64,000 nt of DNA from Anditalea andensis (GCF_000714815.1 NZ_JMIH01000014.1:620001-684000); one strand, 5' to 3'; shown: positions 46,609-56,589, counted from the stretch's first letter. Translations and numbers: made by a program. The notes: a model not told the origin generated them from the letters alone.

Positions 46609-47436
46609 CTAATTACCCTTAAGAATGTTTTCTATCAACAGGCTCATCGCAGTTTCAGCTTTCTTGGCAGCTTCCACCACATTATCATGGGTAAATATTA
46701 CATTGTCATTAGGTGAGCATAGGTTAGTAATGGCACTGACAGCAAATACCTTCAGATCCATATGACGGGCAACTATTACTTCAGGTACAGTACTCATCCC
46801 TACTGCATCTGCCCCTACGGTATGTAAATAATGTATTTCCGCTTTTGTTTCCAATTTGGGACCCAGTATCCCCAAATACACACCTTGGTGAATGGATAGT
46901 CCAAGAGATTTACCCATATTCATAGCTTTATCTACCAGATCGAGCGTATAAGGTTCACTCATGTCGGGAAACCTTACCCCCAGCCGATCATCATTTGGAC
47001 CACGGAGTGGATTCTCAGGGAATTTATCTATATGATCATTGATCACCATCAGGTCGCCTACACGGTAATCCGGATTAATACCCCCTGCAGCATTGGACAC
47101 AATAAGCAAACTGATGCCCAGCAGCTTGAGGATTCTTACAGGCAAAGTGACTTCTTTCATAGAATAACCTTCATAAAAATGGAATCGACCACTCATAGCC
47201 ACAATAGCTTTTCCCTGGAAAGTGCCAAATACAAATTTTCCTGAATGTCCTTCTACTGTGGTAGTAGGAAAAAAAGGGATATCACTATATGAAATCTCAT
47301 TAGTTACGCTGATTCGGTCGGTAAAATTCCCTAATCCTGAACCCAAAATAATACCCACTTCCGGAATGACTGCAGTCTGCTGCCGAATATAGGAAAGAGC
47401 ACTATCGATCTTAGAGAAATAATCTGATGCTTCCAT
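46609..47436 (-). CDS. Purine nucleoside phosphorylase (copy 1)
   Basis: A class I (trimeric-type) purine nucleoside phosphorylase that splits purine nucleosides with phosphate in salvage. The 275-aa protein has the phosphate-binding loop GSGLGNF (about 32-38), the VEGHSGK motif (62-68), the SNAAGGI segment and the MSTVPEVIVARH signature. It is clearly a paralogue of the next gene and starts 8 bases after the stop codon of that gene, so both come from one transcript. Confidence 0.92.
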   Translation of the reverse strand: MEASDYFSKIDSALSYIRQQTAVIPEVGIILGSGLGNFTDRISVTNEISYSDIPFFPTTTVEGHSGKFVFGTFQGKAIVAMSGRFHFYEGYSMKEVTLPVRILKLLGISLLIVSNAAGGINPDYRVGDLMVINDHIDKFPENPLRGPNDDRLGVRFPDMSEPYTLDLVDKAMNMGKSLGLSIHQGVYLGILGPKLETKAEIHYLHTVGADAVGMSTVPEVIVARHMDLKVFAVSAITNLCSPNDNVIFTHDNVVEAAKKAETAMSLLIENILKGN

Positions 47437-47444
47437 TATACCTA

Positions 47445-48275
47445 TTACAATTTACTGATTAACTTTTTGATAATCAATGACATATTTGGTTCTGCTATAG
47501 CTGCAGCCGCCAAAACTTCGGCTATACTCACTTTTTTAATGTTTCCCGGTGAACATAGGTCTGTTATAGCAGATATAGCAAAAACAGGAAGATTCATGTG
47601 CCTGGCCACGATAACTTCAGGGACAGTGCTCATACCCACCGTATCAGCACCTATAATACGGAGGTAGTTATATTCGGCTCTGGTTTCTAAATTTGGACCC
47701 TGAACACCTGCATAAGAACCTTCATGGGCAATAATATCATGGCCTTTTGCTATTTCCCTAGCAGCCTCAATCAATCCCAGATCATAAGGCTCACTCATAT
47801 CCGGAAATCTTACACCCAGTTCATCCATATTTTTTCCCCGGAGTGGATTTTCTGGAAAAAGATCAATATGGTCATTGATAATCATCACTTCACCGATTTT
47901 ATAGCTCGGGTTTAAACCTCCGGCTGCGTTGGAAACACAGAGAACTTCCACCCCTAAGTGTTTCATTACCCTTACAGGTAGGGTTACTTCTCTCATGTCA
48001 TATCCCTCATAATAATGAAACCGGCCTTTCATTGCCACTACATGCTTTCCTTCAATTTCTCCAAAAATTAACCTGCCTGTATGACTCTCCACTGTAGAAA
48101 CCGGGAAATGTGGAATATCTTTATAATCTATCTCATGTAAGATGTGGATATCATCTATCAATTTCCCTAATCCTGTACCTAATATGATGCCTACCTGAGG
48201 CTTAAAGGATACCTGATCTTGAATATAGGATACTGCCTGAAGGATTTGATCCGAATAGCTGATATTAGTCTGCAT
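47445..48275 (-). CDS. Purine nucleoside phosphorylase (copy 2)
   Basis: Second copy of the class I family, 276 aa, with GTGLGKL (about 32-38), VESHTGR, CVSNAAGGL and MSTVPEVIVARH. The two proteins are collinear without gaps of note and share most motif residues, but differ at many surface positions, so the duplication is not recent. It is the first gene of the pair. An exact TAATTTTG box lies on the minus strand at 48314-48307, 32 bases upstream, without a clear -33 partner. Differences in specificity (guanosine, inosine or adenosine) cannot be told. Confidence 0.92.
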   Translation of the reverse strand: MQTNISYSDQILQAVSYIQDQVSFKPQVGIILGTGLGKLIDDIHILHEIDYKDIPHFPVSTVESHTGRLIFGEIEGKHVVAMKGRFHYYEGYDMREVTLPVRVMKHLGVEVLCVSNAAGGLNPSYKIGEVMIINDHIDLFPENPLRGKNMDELGVRFPDMSEPYDLGLIEAAREIAKGHDIIAHEGSYAGVQGPNLETRAEYNYLRIIGADTVGMSTVPEVIVARHMNLPVFAISAITDLCSPGNIKKVSIAEVLAAAAIAEPNMSLIIKKLISKL

Positions 48276-48570
48276 TTATTATATTATATTAGAATGATAC
48301 AAACCCAAAATTAACAGAAACTAAAGAATATTTGGGATATTACGCTTATTTTCCCAAATTAGAAACTTATTAAAGGTGATATATAAATAATTTTAAAACA
48401 TTTCCATGGTCTCTTTTCTTACAGTATTTGTTAATAAAAGAAATTAAAAGAGCCAATCCCTGTTAAAAAGATCATAGAATTATCCGTTGGATACCAGTTC
48501 AAAGTTTCAAAGAGATCTATTATTGGAAACAGTTTTAATGGCGAATGTCTAATACAAGCACTATAAGTAT

Positions 48571-49095
48571 ATGATCAAAATCATAGTAGGTACCAACAGA
48601 CCTGATTCAATTTCAAAAAAAATCGCTCTCCAGTATCAGAATATACTCACCTCATTGGACCGGCAGTCTGAGATTATAGATCTTCTAGAGTTACCCGATG
48701 ATTTTTTGTTTACTGCTTTATATGAATGCAATGGAAAGAATGAAGCATACAACACCATTCATAATAAAGTAAAAGAGGGTGAAAAATATGTTTTTATCGT
48801 ACCAGAGTATAACGGCTCTTTTCCCGGTATATTAAAAGCTTTTATCGATGGGATGAATTACCCCAACTCTTTTCGGAATAAAAAATGTGCACTGGTAGGC
48901 ATAAGTTCAGGAATAGGCGGGGGTGGCATCGCATTGAGCCACCTTACCGACATCTTCCATTATCTGGGAATGCATGTATTAGCCAATAAGCCAAAACTTG
49001 CGAAAATTGAGGAAAATATGTCTGATCATCTGCTCACCAACAGATTCTATATCGACTTACTGCACTCCCAAGCGGCAATGTTGATCGATTTTTAA
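48571..49095 (+). CDS. NADPH-dependent FMN reductase family protein
   Basis: A 174-aa flavodoxin-like protein. The N-terminal GTNRPDSISKK segment is the FMN phosphate-binding loop, PEYNGSFPGILKAFID is the family signature, and GISSGIGGG binds flavin. Members act as azoreductases, quinone or chromate reductases; the substrate is open. The stop codon directly abuts the end of the convergent ftsZ gene with no spacer. Confidence 0.9.
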   Translation: MIKIIVGTNRPDSISKKIALQYQNILTSLDRQSEIIDLLELPDDFLFTALYECNGKNEAYNTIHNKVKEGEKYVFIVPEYNGSFPGILKAFIDGMNYPNSFRNKKCALVGISSGIGGGGIALSHLTDIFHYLGMHVLANKPKLAKIEENMSDHLLTNRFYIDLLHSQAAMLIDF

Positions 49096-49108
49096 TCAAT
49101 CAACATTG
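49076..49108. terminator. Hairpin shared by the convergent ends of the FMN reductase gene and ftsZ
   Basis: A perfect 10-bp inverted repeat (49076-49085 with 49099-49108, 13-nt loop) spans both stop codons, so the arms lie inside the last codons of each gene. There is no strong T run; a bidirectional terminator is possible but unproven. Confidence 0.35.
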
Positions 49109-50724
49109 TCATGTAGAAACCTATTATTTCCCAAGATTTCGTTATCATCATTTAAGTTATACTTAGATATATTCTGCTCAGAACTATGCTGGATATCCTG
49201 TAACTTTATGTTTTTTCTCAGATAGGCCGGCGTATCCAGTTTTTCTTTAAACTCTTCTGGAGTCTGGTTTACTGACCTCATCTGGCTTAATCTTTCAAAT
49301 CTTTCATGAGCACGTTTGATGGCCTTTTGCTTATATTGCTCATAATGATCATGAGTAAAAGCCCCGTTGGTATTTTCCTCTTTTCTGTTTTCCGGCTCTC
49401 GCTCTCTCTGCTTTGGTTGATCATAAGAAAGCCTTTCCTGCTTGGGCTCTGGCTTTACAAACTCAAAGTTAGTTTCATCCTCATCATCAAGGGTATAGTA
49501 TCTTTTTTCCTGCTGAGGTTCAGGTTTTCTCACAGGTTCTGGAGTAGGCTTGGTATGTTCCATTTTTTCTTTCGGAGCATAGGGCATTCCAGAACTGGGA
49601 AAGGAGAAAGTAAAGGTCTGTCCTGGAGAAGACACTTCTTCCTCTACTTTAGAGGTTTTTCCTGATTCCAAGTCGATAACCTTCTTGGTAGTAGATTCCT
49701 CATGTCTTGAATTGATCTCGTCTTTTTGGTCTTTTGTGAGAGAATCGGCTTCAAAACCAGTAGCGATCACTGTCACCCTGATGGCTTTCTTTAAATCCTG
49801 ATCTATGCCTTGGCCGAAAATAACTTCCGCTTCTTCTCCGGCCCTTTCCTGAATAAATTCAGTGATCTCACTAAGTTCGTCCATAGAAAGCTCCTCTTCC
49901 TCACCTGACATGATGGATAAAAGAATCTTTTGAGCCCCTCTAATATCTACATTATTAAGCAATGGAGAAGCAATAGCCTTCTCAGCGGCTTTAATCGCTC
50001 TTTCTTTTCCTTCTTCGGTAGCGGAACCCATTACTGCTGCACCGGCATTGAACATGACAGTTTTGACATCTTCAAAATCCACGTTTACATCTTGGTGTAC
50101 CGTAATGATCTCTGCGATAGATTTGGCTGCTGTAGAGAGAATATTATCTGCCTTGCCAAAAGCCTGTCTGATAGCAAGGTTGCCATATACCTCTCTCAGT
50201 TTATCGTTAAGAATTACTAACACTGTATCACAACTAGCCCTAAGGGCTTCTATACCCAGTTGGGCAGCCTGCATTTTCTTACGGCCTTCGAATACAAATG
50301 GAGCCGTCACTATACCTACCGTTAGGATGTCCATCTCCTTGGCTATCTTTGCGATCACCGGAGCCGCACCAGTACCGGTGCCCCCACCCATACCGGCGGT
50401 GATGAATACCATTTTAGTATTATCCGATAATAATTCACGTATTTCTTCCTTTGTTTCTATGGCTGCATTTCTTCCCTTTTCAGGATTTGCCCCTGCTCCG
50501 AGCCCCTCTGTGAGGTTGGCACCCAACTGAAGCTTCAGTGGGACGGGGCTGCTTTTCAATGCCTGGGCATCGGTATTTACAACCACAAACTCTACATCCT
50601 TTATTCCTTGGTTAAACATATGGTTGACGGCATTAGAGCCACCTCCTCCTACGCCTATCACCTTAATGATAGATTTATTGTTTTTTGGAAGATCAAATCT
50701 GTAATCTTTCATAGTATCTGACAT
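49096..50724 (-). CDS. ftsZ: Cell division protein FtsZ
   Basis: Tubulin-like GTPase that forms the division ring. The nucleotide-binding GGGGSNAV (26-33) and the tubulin signature GGGTGTG (113-119) are intact, as is the synergy loop region with NVDFEDVKTVM. The 542-aa length comes from a long polar linker (about 330-500) rich in Glu, Lys, Pro and Gln. A C-terminal tail ends FLHDNVD and is expected to bind FtsA and other partners. It is the last gene of the dcw cluster and has its own 112-base leader. Confidence 0.98.
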   Translation of the reverse strand: MSDTMKDYRFDLPKNNKSIIKVIGVGGGGSNAVNHMFNQGIKDVEFVVVNTDAQALKSSPVPLKLQLGANLTEGLGAGANPEKGRNAAIETKEEIRELLSDNTKMVFITAGMGGGTGTGAAPVIAKIAKEMDILTVGIVTAPFVFEGRKKMQAAQLGIEALRASCDTVLVILNDKLREVYGNLAIRQAFGKADNILSTAAKSIAEIITVHQDVNVDFEDVKTVMFNAGAAVMGSATEEGKERAIKAAEKAIASPLLNNVDIRGAQKILLSIMSGEEEELSMDELSEITEFIQERAGEEAEVIFGQGIDQDLKKAIRVTVIATGFEADSLTKDQKDEINSRHEESTTKKVIDLESGKTSKVEEEVSSPGQTFTFSFPSSGMPYAPKEKMEHTKPTPEPVRKPEPQQEKRYYTLDDEDETNFEFVKPEPKQERLSYDQPKQREREPENRKEENTNGAFTHDHYEQYKQKAIKRAHERFERLSQMRSVNQTPEEFKEKLDTPAYLRKNIKLQDIQHSSEQNISKYNLNDDNEILGNNRFLHDNVD

Positions 50725-50785
50725 TTTTTCCTCGTTTTGGTGAACTTTATTCTTAATTGTGTGTGTCTATTTTAAGGTATGGCTA

Positions 50786-50826
50786 ATGGGAGGGAAACTT
50801 AAAGTATTACCATAAGCTTCCCCTAT
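50786..50826 (-). promoter_or_regulatory. Hairpin in the leader of ftsZ
   Basis: In the 112-base ftsA-ftsZ spacer, the minus strand can form a 9-bp stem with one G-U pair (GGGAAGCTT with AAGTTTCCC, 14-nt loop). No T tract follows. It may affect mRNA stability or processing; no -33/-7 pair was found in this spacer. Confidence 0.3.
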
Positions 50827-50836
50827 TAATTAAGCC

Positions 50837-52150
50837 CTAGTAATTATTTTCGTCTCCTATATCATCGGTAATGAAGTTCTTCAACCTGTCTCGTATTGAG
50901 CCAAATATATCCTTTGACTGCTCAACTCGGTTCCTTTGCGGGTTTTTAGCTTCTACCGGTAGTGCTTTTCTTTGCCTATATAGATCTTCCCTATCATCCA
51001 GAGCTTTAAAGCCTGCTAAAACCAAACCTACAGTGGTGGCATACATGGGGCTCTTCACTTCTTCTATTTTTGATTTTCCCAGGTGCTCATTAGGATAGCC
51101 TATTCTGGTATCCAGTCCAGTCATATATTCGAAAAGCTGGCTGACACCCTGCAGCTGTGACCCTCCTCCAGTAAGTACAATACCGCCGGCTAGCTTTTTA
51201 TAAAGTCCACTGGCCACAATTTCTGACTGTACCATTTCAATTATTTCTTCCATTCTGGCTTCTATGATAGAAGCTAGGTTTTTGATAGAGATCTCTTTGG
51301 CAGGTCTGTTTCGCAGGCCTGGTATGGATACGATTTCATTAGGATTGGCATCTTCTGCTATGGCTCTGCCAAACTTGGTTTTAAGCAGCTCTGCCTGAGT
51401 CTGCATGACCATACATCCTTCCTTGATATCAGTAGTAATAATATTTCCCCCAAACGGAATGACAGCCGTATGACGGATGATATTATCATAGAATATAGCT
51501 ATATCTGTGGTACCACCTCCGATATCCACCAGACAGACGCCGGCTTCTTTATCCATATCACTTAAGACTGAAAGTGAACTTGCCAGTGGTTCCAGGATCA
51601 GATCCTTAGAGATAAGCTCTGCTCTTTTTACGCATCTATTGATATTATTGATAGCAGTAGTCTGTGCTGTGATGATATGAAAATCAGCTTCCAGCTTAGC
51701 ACCTGACATACCCACAGGATCTTTGATCCCATCTTCATAATCTACGGTATAATCCTGTGGCATCACATGTATGATAGTATTGCCCGGAGGCACCACTATA
51801 TTTTCCATATCATTGGAAAGTCTTCTGACGTCCTCTACGGTAATCTCATCATCTTTAGTGTTTCTGATGATCACACCATGATGGATAGCACTCCTGATAT
51901 GCTGGCCAGCTATGCCGACAATGACTTCTCCGATATCCACCTCAGCCATATCAGAAGCATCACCTACTGCTTTCTGAATAGCATTTACAGTTTTATCTAT
52001 ATTGGTAACGATCCCACGTATGACGCCTTCAGAAACAGCTTTGCCCATACCCAGAACTTCCAGCTTTCCAAATTCATTTTTACGCCCGATTATGGCGCAG
52101 ATCTTGGTCGTACCAATGTCCAGTCCTACTACTAGTTTGTCATTTTCCAT
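50837..52150 (-). CDS. ftsA: Cell division protein FtsA
   Basis: Actin-like ATPase that tethers FtsZ to the membrane. The phosphate-1 motif GLDIGTTKI starts at residue 9, phosphate-2 is DIGGGTTD, and the adenosine motif is VLTGGGSQL. The SHS2-type 1C insertion follows the first motif. At 437 aa it is of normal length and ends with a basic region (RDRLKNFITDDIGDENNY) that may serve as the membrane-targeting helix. It lies 11 bases after ftsQ. Confidence 0.97.
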   Translation of the reverse strand: MENDKLVVGLDIGTTKICAIIGRKNEFGKLEVLGMGKAVSEGVIRGIVTNIDKTVNAIQKAVGDASDMAEVDIGEVIVGIAGQHIRSAIHHGVIIRNTKDDEITVEDVRRLSNDMENIVVPPGNTIIHVMPQDYTVDYEDGIKDPVGMSGAKLEADFHIITAQTTAINNINRCVKRAELISKDLILEPLASSLSVLSDMDKEAGVCLVDIGGGTTDIAIFYDNIIRHTAVIPFGGNIITTDIKEGCMVMQTQAELLKTKFGRAIAEDANPNEIVSIPGLRNRPAKEISIKNLASIIEARMEEIIEMVQSEIVASGLYKKLAGGIVLTGGGSQLQGVSQLFEYMTGLDTRIGYPNEHLGKSKIEEVKSPMYATTVGLVLAGFKALDDREDLYRQRKALPVEAKNPQRNRVEQSKDIFGSIRDRLKNFITDDIGDENNY

Positions 52151-52161
52151 AGCTATATCAA

Positions 52162-52926
52162 TTATTCACAAATAATCTGGTCCTTATATTTTACGTTTAC
52201 CTTACTATAGGTATTCCATCCTTTTTCAGGCAATATTTCATTATATAATATTTCTACTTTTTTAAACTTTTCTTCCAGTTCCACCGGCTTACCAAACTCA
52301 ATTATCTGTCTGCCCACTTGCTGATGCAGCCATATATTGCCTTTTCGGTCTATCTCCATAGATGCAATCTGGGCTCCCCAAAACTTATGATTGGAGATAT
52401 AGGTGATCATGTCCAAAAGATCCTGATGGCTTTCTGACAGATCTTTGCTTTCCAAAATGACTTCTGCCCCTGGACCTTCTATGATCAACACCCTGGATGT
52501 ATATACTGGAGAGGTGGGCAAAATCTTGCCTTCACTCGATACATACCCGTCTGCCGCCATAGGCCTAGCTACCCTCGCTATGGGTTTATGCTGGTCTATC
52601 TTTACCAGTATTTTACCTTTAAGGTCCCTAAATGCCTCAGCTCTTTTTACAAAAGGATGCTTCTCTACCTTTTTCTCAATCTTAGCCAAATGGATATCCG
52701 ACATGAATGTACCCTGTCTCAGTTCGGGGAATTCATTGTTCAGCCGAGCAATGACTTCTTGTTCTTCCACAAAGTAGACATCACTGATGCCTTTCACTAT
52801 TACTTCTATACCGTTAAAAGTTTTAGTGCTTTCTGTCTTCTCCACAAAGGCAATAAAGCCTAGCAGTACTGCGGTCAGCACCGTGAAGATGATACTTTTT
52901 TTTATCCTCAAGCCTTTAATTCCCAT
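52162..52926 (-). CDS. ftsQ: Cell division protein FtsQ
   Basis: Bitopic membrane protein of the divisome. A short basic N-terminus and a membrane segment (about 11-28) precede a POTRA-like domain (about 38-110) and a beta domain. At 254 aa it is normal. Identity rests on domain layout and on its place between murC and ftsA. The start overlaps the end of murC by 11 bases. Confidence 0.9.
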   Translation of the reverse strand: MGIKGLRIKKSIIFTVLTAVLLGFIAFVEKTESTKTFNGIEVIVKGISDVYFVEEQEVIARLNNEFPELRQGTFMSDIHLAKIEKKVEKHPFVKRAEAFRDLKGKILVKIDQHKPIARVARPMAADGYVSSEGKILPTSPVYTSRVLIIEGPGAEVILESKDLSESHQDLLDMITYISNHKFWGAQIASMEIDRKGNIWLHQQVGRQIIEFGKPVELEEKFKKVEILYNEILPEKGWNTYSKVNVKYKDQIICE

Positions 52927-54316
52927 ACCCTTTAATCCATTTAGTGATCGGCTCTACCATTCTATCTATATCTCCTGCTCCGATAGTCACCAATACTTCA
53001 GGAGAAGCAGTTTCCAAATACGCCATTAAGTCTTCACGTTTTTGCACGGATTTCTTGACAGCGGTAATTTCCCCTAGCAGCATTGCTGCATTTACTCCTT
53101 CTATTGGCTTTTCCCGTGCAGGATAAATTTCCATCAGCACCACCTCATCCGCCAGTGAGAGACTGCTGGAAAATTCTCGGGCAAAGTCCCTAGTCCTGGT
53201 AAATAAGTGTGGCTGGAAAACCGCCGTCAGTTTCTTATCAGGATACATCGCTTTCACTGACCCCAAAAAAGCTTTGATCTCTTCCGGATGATGGGCATAA
53301 TCATCTATATAAACCCTATCATGATGCTGATGCTTGATTTCAAATCTTCTCTTAACACCTTTATAACTATCTAGCCCGTCACGGATATCACTTTCTTTGA
53401 TCCCGAGATCCAGCGCCACTGTTACTGCGGCAAGCGCATTTTCTACATTGTGAAAGCCAGGCACATGAATAGTAAGATCAGTAATGAACTGATCCTCTTT
53501 TACATAATCGAAGGCAAAAGATCTGATCCCTGAACGGATATTAGTGGCATGAATGGATGATGACGTTAAGCTATAACTTTCCACTCTAGAAAAGCCAAAA
53601 TTGTTCCTATTTAAAGCCGAAAAGGCATTTTTTTGAATTAATAAATGCCCTTCAGGATGTATGAGGTCGATGAAGGCATTAAAGTTTCTGGTAAGCTCCT
53701 GATGGTCACCATATATATCCAGATGATCAGGATCCACAGATGTCACCACGGCTATATTTGGGTGCAGCTGAAGAAAAGACCTGTCGTATTCATCAGCCTC
53801 TACCACTACTATAGGGGCCTCATCCCTGCTTTCGTCATGTAGGATCAGATTGCTTTCATAATTCTGGGTGATACCACCCAGAAAAGCAGTAACATTCATC
53901 CCTGCCGACTTTAAGAGATGGGATATGATGGAAGAAGTAGAGGTTTTTCCATGGGTCCCTGCCACTGCTATGGTGAACATGTCTTTGGTAATACTTCCTA
54001 GGACCTCTGCCCGCTTTTTCAGCAGATACCCTTCACGTCTGAAATAGTCCAGCTGCACACTGTCAGCAGGCATAGCAGGTGTCCACACGATCAGTGTGTG
54101 GCTTTTATGACCTTTGACTTCTGTAGGGATAGTATCGAGAGTATCTTCATAATGAACGTATATACCTTCTTCCACTAACTGCTGAGTAAGCGGGGAAGGC
54201 GTTTTATCGTAACCTTTCACAGGTATACCCACATGGCCAAACCAGCGGGCAATGGCACTCATGCCGATCCCCCCGATCCCCAGAAAATATACGTTATGTA
54301 AGTTTTTTAAATTCAT
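52916..54316 (-). CDS. murC: UDP-N-acetylmuramate--L-alanine ligase
   Basis: Adds L-alanine to UDP-MurNAc. The N-terminal nucleotide fold motif GIGGIGMSA (14-22), the P-loop AGTHGKTSTS (near residue 118) and the HPNIAVVTSVDPDHLD segment are typical of Mur ligases with the MurC-type N-terminus. The length is 466 aa. The start codon overlaps the murG stop codon (ATGA). Confidence 0.97.
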   Translation of the reverse strand: MNLKNLHNVYFLGIGGIGMSAIARWFGHVGIPVKGYDKTPSPLTQQLVEEGIYVHYEDTLDTIPTEVKGHKSHTLIVWTPAMPADSVQLDYFRREGYLLKKRAEVLGSITKDMFTIAVAGTHGKTSTSSIISHLLKSAGMNVTAFLGGITQNYESNLILHDESRDEAPIVVVEADEYDRSFLQLHPNIAVVTSVDPDHLDIYGDHQELTRNFNAFIDLIHPEGHLLIQKNAFSALNRNNFGFSRVESYSLTSSSIHATNIRSGIRSFAFDYVKEDQFITDLTIHVPGFHNVENALAAVTVALDLGIKESDIRDGLDSYKGVKRRFEIKHQHHDRVYIDDYAHHPEEIKAFLGSVKAMYPDKKLTAVFQPHLFTRTRDFAREFSSSLSLADEVVLMEIYPAREKPIEGVNAAMLLGEITAVKKSVQKREDLMAYLETASPEVLVTIGAGDIDRMVEPITKWIKGYGN

Positions 54317-55425
54317 TTCATTATTTTTTCCAATGCCTTTACTATATCCAAGGCCGCTTCAGGCTTAGCCAATTTTTTTATGTTTTCACTTAATAGTTTC
54401 ACTTCATCCTTATCATTAATCAAGTTTTCCAACGCCCTTCCCAAGGAGCCAATGGCTACATGATCAGCGATCATCAGTGCAGCCCGCTGAGATTCATAGG
54501 CCAATGCATTTTTGGTCTGATGGTCCTCTGCCACATTGGGAGATGGGATAAAAATCACAGGTTTACCCACTAGACTAAGTTCTGATACCGATAAGGCTCC
54601 AGCCCTGGATATCACCACATCTGCAGCTCCATATGCCAGATCCATGTGCGTGATAAATTCATGTACATGGATATGCTGTAAACCTGATTCCTTTACTGCT
54701 CGGGCCATCTCTTCTATATAGAACTTCCCCGCCTGCCAAAGCACCTGATATCCCAGTGCTTCTATTTTAGACATACATTGAAGTACGGATTCATTTATGG
54801 TTTTTGCACCGAGGCTTCCCCCCAGTATAAGTACTACCGGTTTCCCTTTTTGAAGGCCAAAATAAGCCATTGCTTTATCAGTCTTACCTTCCAGTGAAAG
54901 GATATCTTTTCTTACAGGATTGCCCGTATATATAATTTTATCAGCAGGAAAAAACCTGTCCATACCAGGATATGCCACACAGATGGCATCAGCTTTTTTT
55001 GCCAAAAGCTTATTGGTAATTCCTGCATAGCTGTTCTGCTCCTGTATCAGTGTAGGGATACCTTTTTGCTGGGCTACAAACAAAACTGGTCCACTGGCAT
55101 ACCCTCCTACGCCGATTACTATATCCGGCTTAAAATCATTGATCAAATCCCATGATTTCTTTAGGCTCCCCATAACTTTAAATGGAAAAGTCAAATTCTC
55201 CGCCGTAAGCTTTCGCTGAAGTCCCGCTATGTTTAGCCCTATTATCTTATACCCCGCTTCAGGCACTTTCTGCATTTCCATTTTTCCTTCGGCACCTACA
55301 AATAGAATTTCTGAAGATGGATATTTGGCCATCCATGCATTGGCTATGGCTATGGCTGGATATATATGCCCTCCAGTGCCGCCTCCTCCTATCATGATTC
55401 TATATGTATCTTTTTCCTTCATCAT
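54313..55425 (-). CDS. murG: Undecaprenyldiphospho-muramoylpentapeptide beta-N-acetylglucosaminyltransferase
   Basis: Converts lipid I to lipid II on the inner face of the membrane. The glycine-rich loop GGGGTGGHIYPA lies at 13-24, and a second G-loop GVGGYASGP lies near 105. The UDP-GlcNAc segment with SRAGALSVSEL (about 272-282) is present. At 370 aa it is full length. The start overlaps the ftsW stop codon by one base. Confidence 0.97.
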   Translation of the reverse strand: MMKEKDTYRIMIGGGGTGGHIYPAIAIANAWMAKYPSSEILFVGAEGKMEMQKVPEAGYKIIGLNIAGLQRKLTAENLTFPFKVMGSLKKSWDLINDFKPDIVIGVGGYASGPVLFVAQQKGIPTLIQEQNSYAGITNKLLAKKADAICVAYPGMDRFFPADKIIYTGNPVRKDILSLEGKTDKAMAYFGLQKGKPVVLILGGSLGAKTINESVLQCMSKIEALGYQVLWQAGKFYIEEMARAVKESGLQHIHVHEFITHMDLAYGAADVVISRAGALSVSELSLVGKPVIFIPSPNVAEDHQTKNALAYESQRAALMIADHVAIGSLGRALENLINDKDEVKLLSENIKKLAKPEAALDIVKALEKIMK

Positions 55426-56588
55426 TATGCTACTTTTGCTAATTTTCGAGGCGCATTTCCTTCTACTGGAAAAGCGTCTTCATGATCACCACGGCTCACA
55501 CTCAGGATAATGCCCAATGATATCCCCGTAAACAGCAGTGAAGTCCCTCCCATACTTAGTAGTGGTAAAGGCAAACCGGTAATAGGTCCAATACCCACTG
55601 CTACAGCCATATTTACCATGGCCTGTAAGACGAGCGCAAAACTCAGCCCAGCCGACAGCAGACCGCCAAAAGGCCTGTTAGAAATGGCGACTACCCGCAT
55701 CCCTCTATAGAGAAGAGCCAAGTATAGGAAAAGGACCGTCGCACCTCCTATAAGACCATATTCTTCTATTATGATGGCAAATATGAAATCTGAATAAGGG
55801 TGGGGTAACCTGTTACGCTGCTCGCTGTTCCCTGGGCCTAACCCCACTACACCTCCATTGGCGATAGCGATATAAGATTGCTCAGCCTGATAAGGAACTT
55901 CTTCTCCAGATATAAAATTTTCAATCCTGGAAAAGAATGTACTTCCACGCTGTCCCAAGAATATAGCTGAAGTAAGAGCCAAGCTTCCTATCAGACATAC
56001 CATCATGATAAATTTCATAGGAACCCTGCCAATGAACATCAGTAAAAGGCACGTAGAAAGCAGCAATACAGCTGTGGACATATTAGCCATGGCGATCAGC
56101 ATGCATATAATCCCTATCCATATTATCACCGGTAAAAAGGTATTCTGAAAATCTTTGATATTTTTTTGCCTTTTGGCCAACATCCCCGCCACTGCAGCGA
56201 TCAAAGCGAGTTTTGCCAAATCCGATGGTTGAAAAGCCTGATTGATCAAAGGGATGGTAAGCCACCTGCTGGCTTCATTTACATTGGAACCAAATAAATA
56301 GGTGATGGCCAATAATGGCACTGAAATCCACAAAGCTACCAGAGAAAGCTTAGCATAATATTTATATTGTACCTTATGTGCTGCCCACATGACGGCAAGG
56401 CTCAATAAGATCAGCGATGAATGTTTGATCAAATAAGTCTCTGTATTGCCACCCATCTTTTTATAGGCAAGGGTTCCGGTAGCAGAATACACCACCAGTA
56501 TGCTCAAAATGGACAAAAGGATCACTATCCCCCAAATGATGGGGTCGCCTTTTAAATTATTGTCTATCCACTCCTTTAACTTTACCAT
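55425..56588 (-). CDS. ftsW: SEDS family peptidoglycan glycosyltransferase FtsW
   Basis: Multi-pass SEDS protein that polymerises lipid II at the septum together with the PBP encoded at 60619. About ten hydrophobic segments are seen. The family signature near the C-terminus GITGLPLPLLSMGGTSLL and the extracellular loop with NSEQRNRLPHPYSDFIFA are clear. The 387-aa length is normal. Its place between murD and murG supports FtsW rather than RodA. Confidence 0.95.
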   Translation of the reverse strand: MVKLKEWIDNNLKGDPIIWGIVILLSILSILVVYSATGTLAYKKMGGNTETYLIKHSSLILLSLAVMWAAHKVQYKYYAKLSLVALWISVPLLAITYLFGSNVNEASRWLTIPLINQAFQPSDLAKLALIAAVAGMLAKRQKNIKDFQNTFLPVIIWIGIICMLIAMANMSTAVLLLSTCLLLMFIGRVPMKFIMMVCLIGSLALTSAIFLGQRGSTFFSRIENFISGEEVPYQAEQSYIAIANGGVVGLGPGNSEQRNRLPHPYSDFIFAIIIEEYGLIGGATVLFLYLALLYRGMRVVAISNRPFGGLLSAGLSFALVLQAMVNMAVAVGIGPITGLPLPLLSMGGTSLLFTGISLGIILSVSRGDHEDAFPVEGNAPRKLAKVA

Positions 56589-56589
56589 C

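Noticed and set aside
50048-50530. Plus-strand ORF of 160 aa
   Set aside because: Antisense to the GTPase domain of ftsZ and without any recognisable motif.
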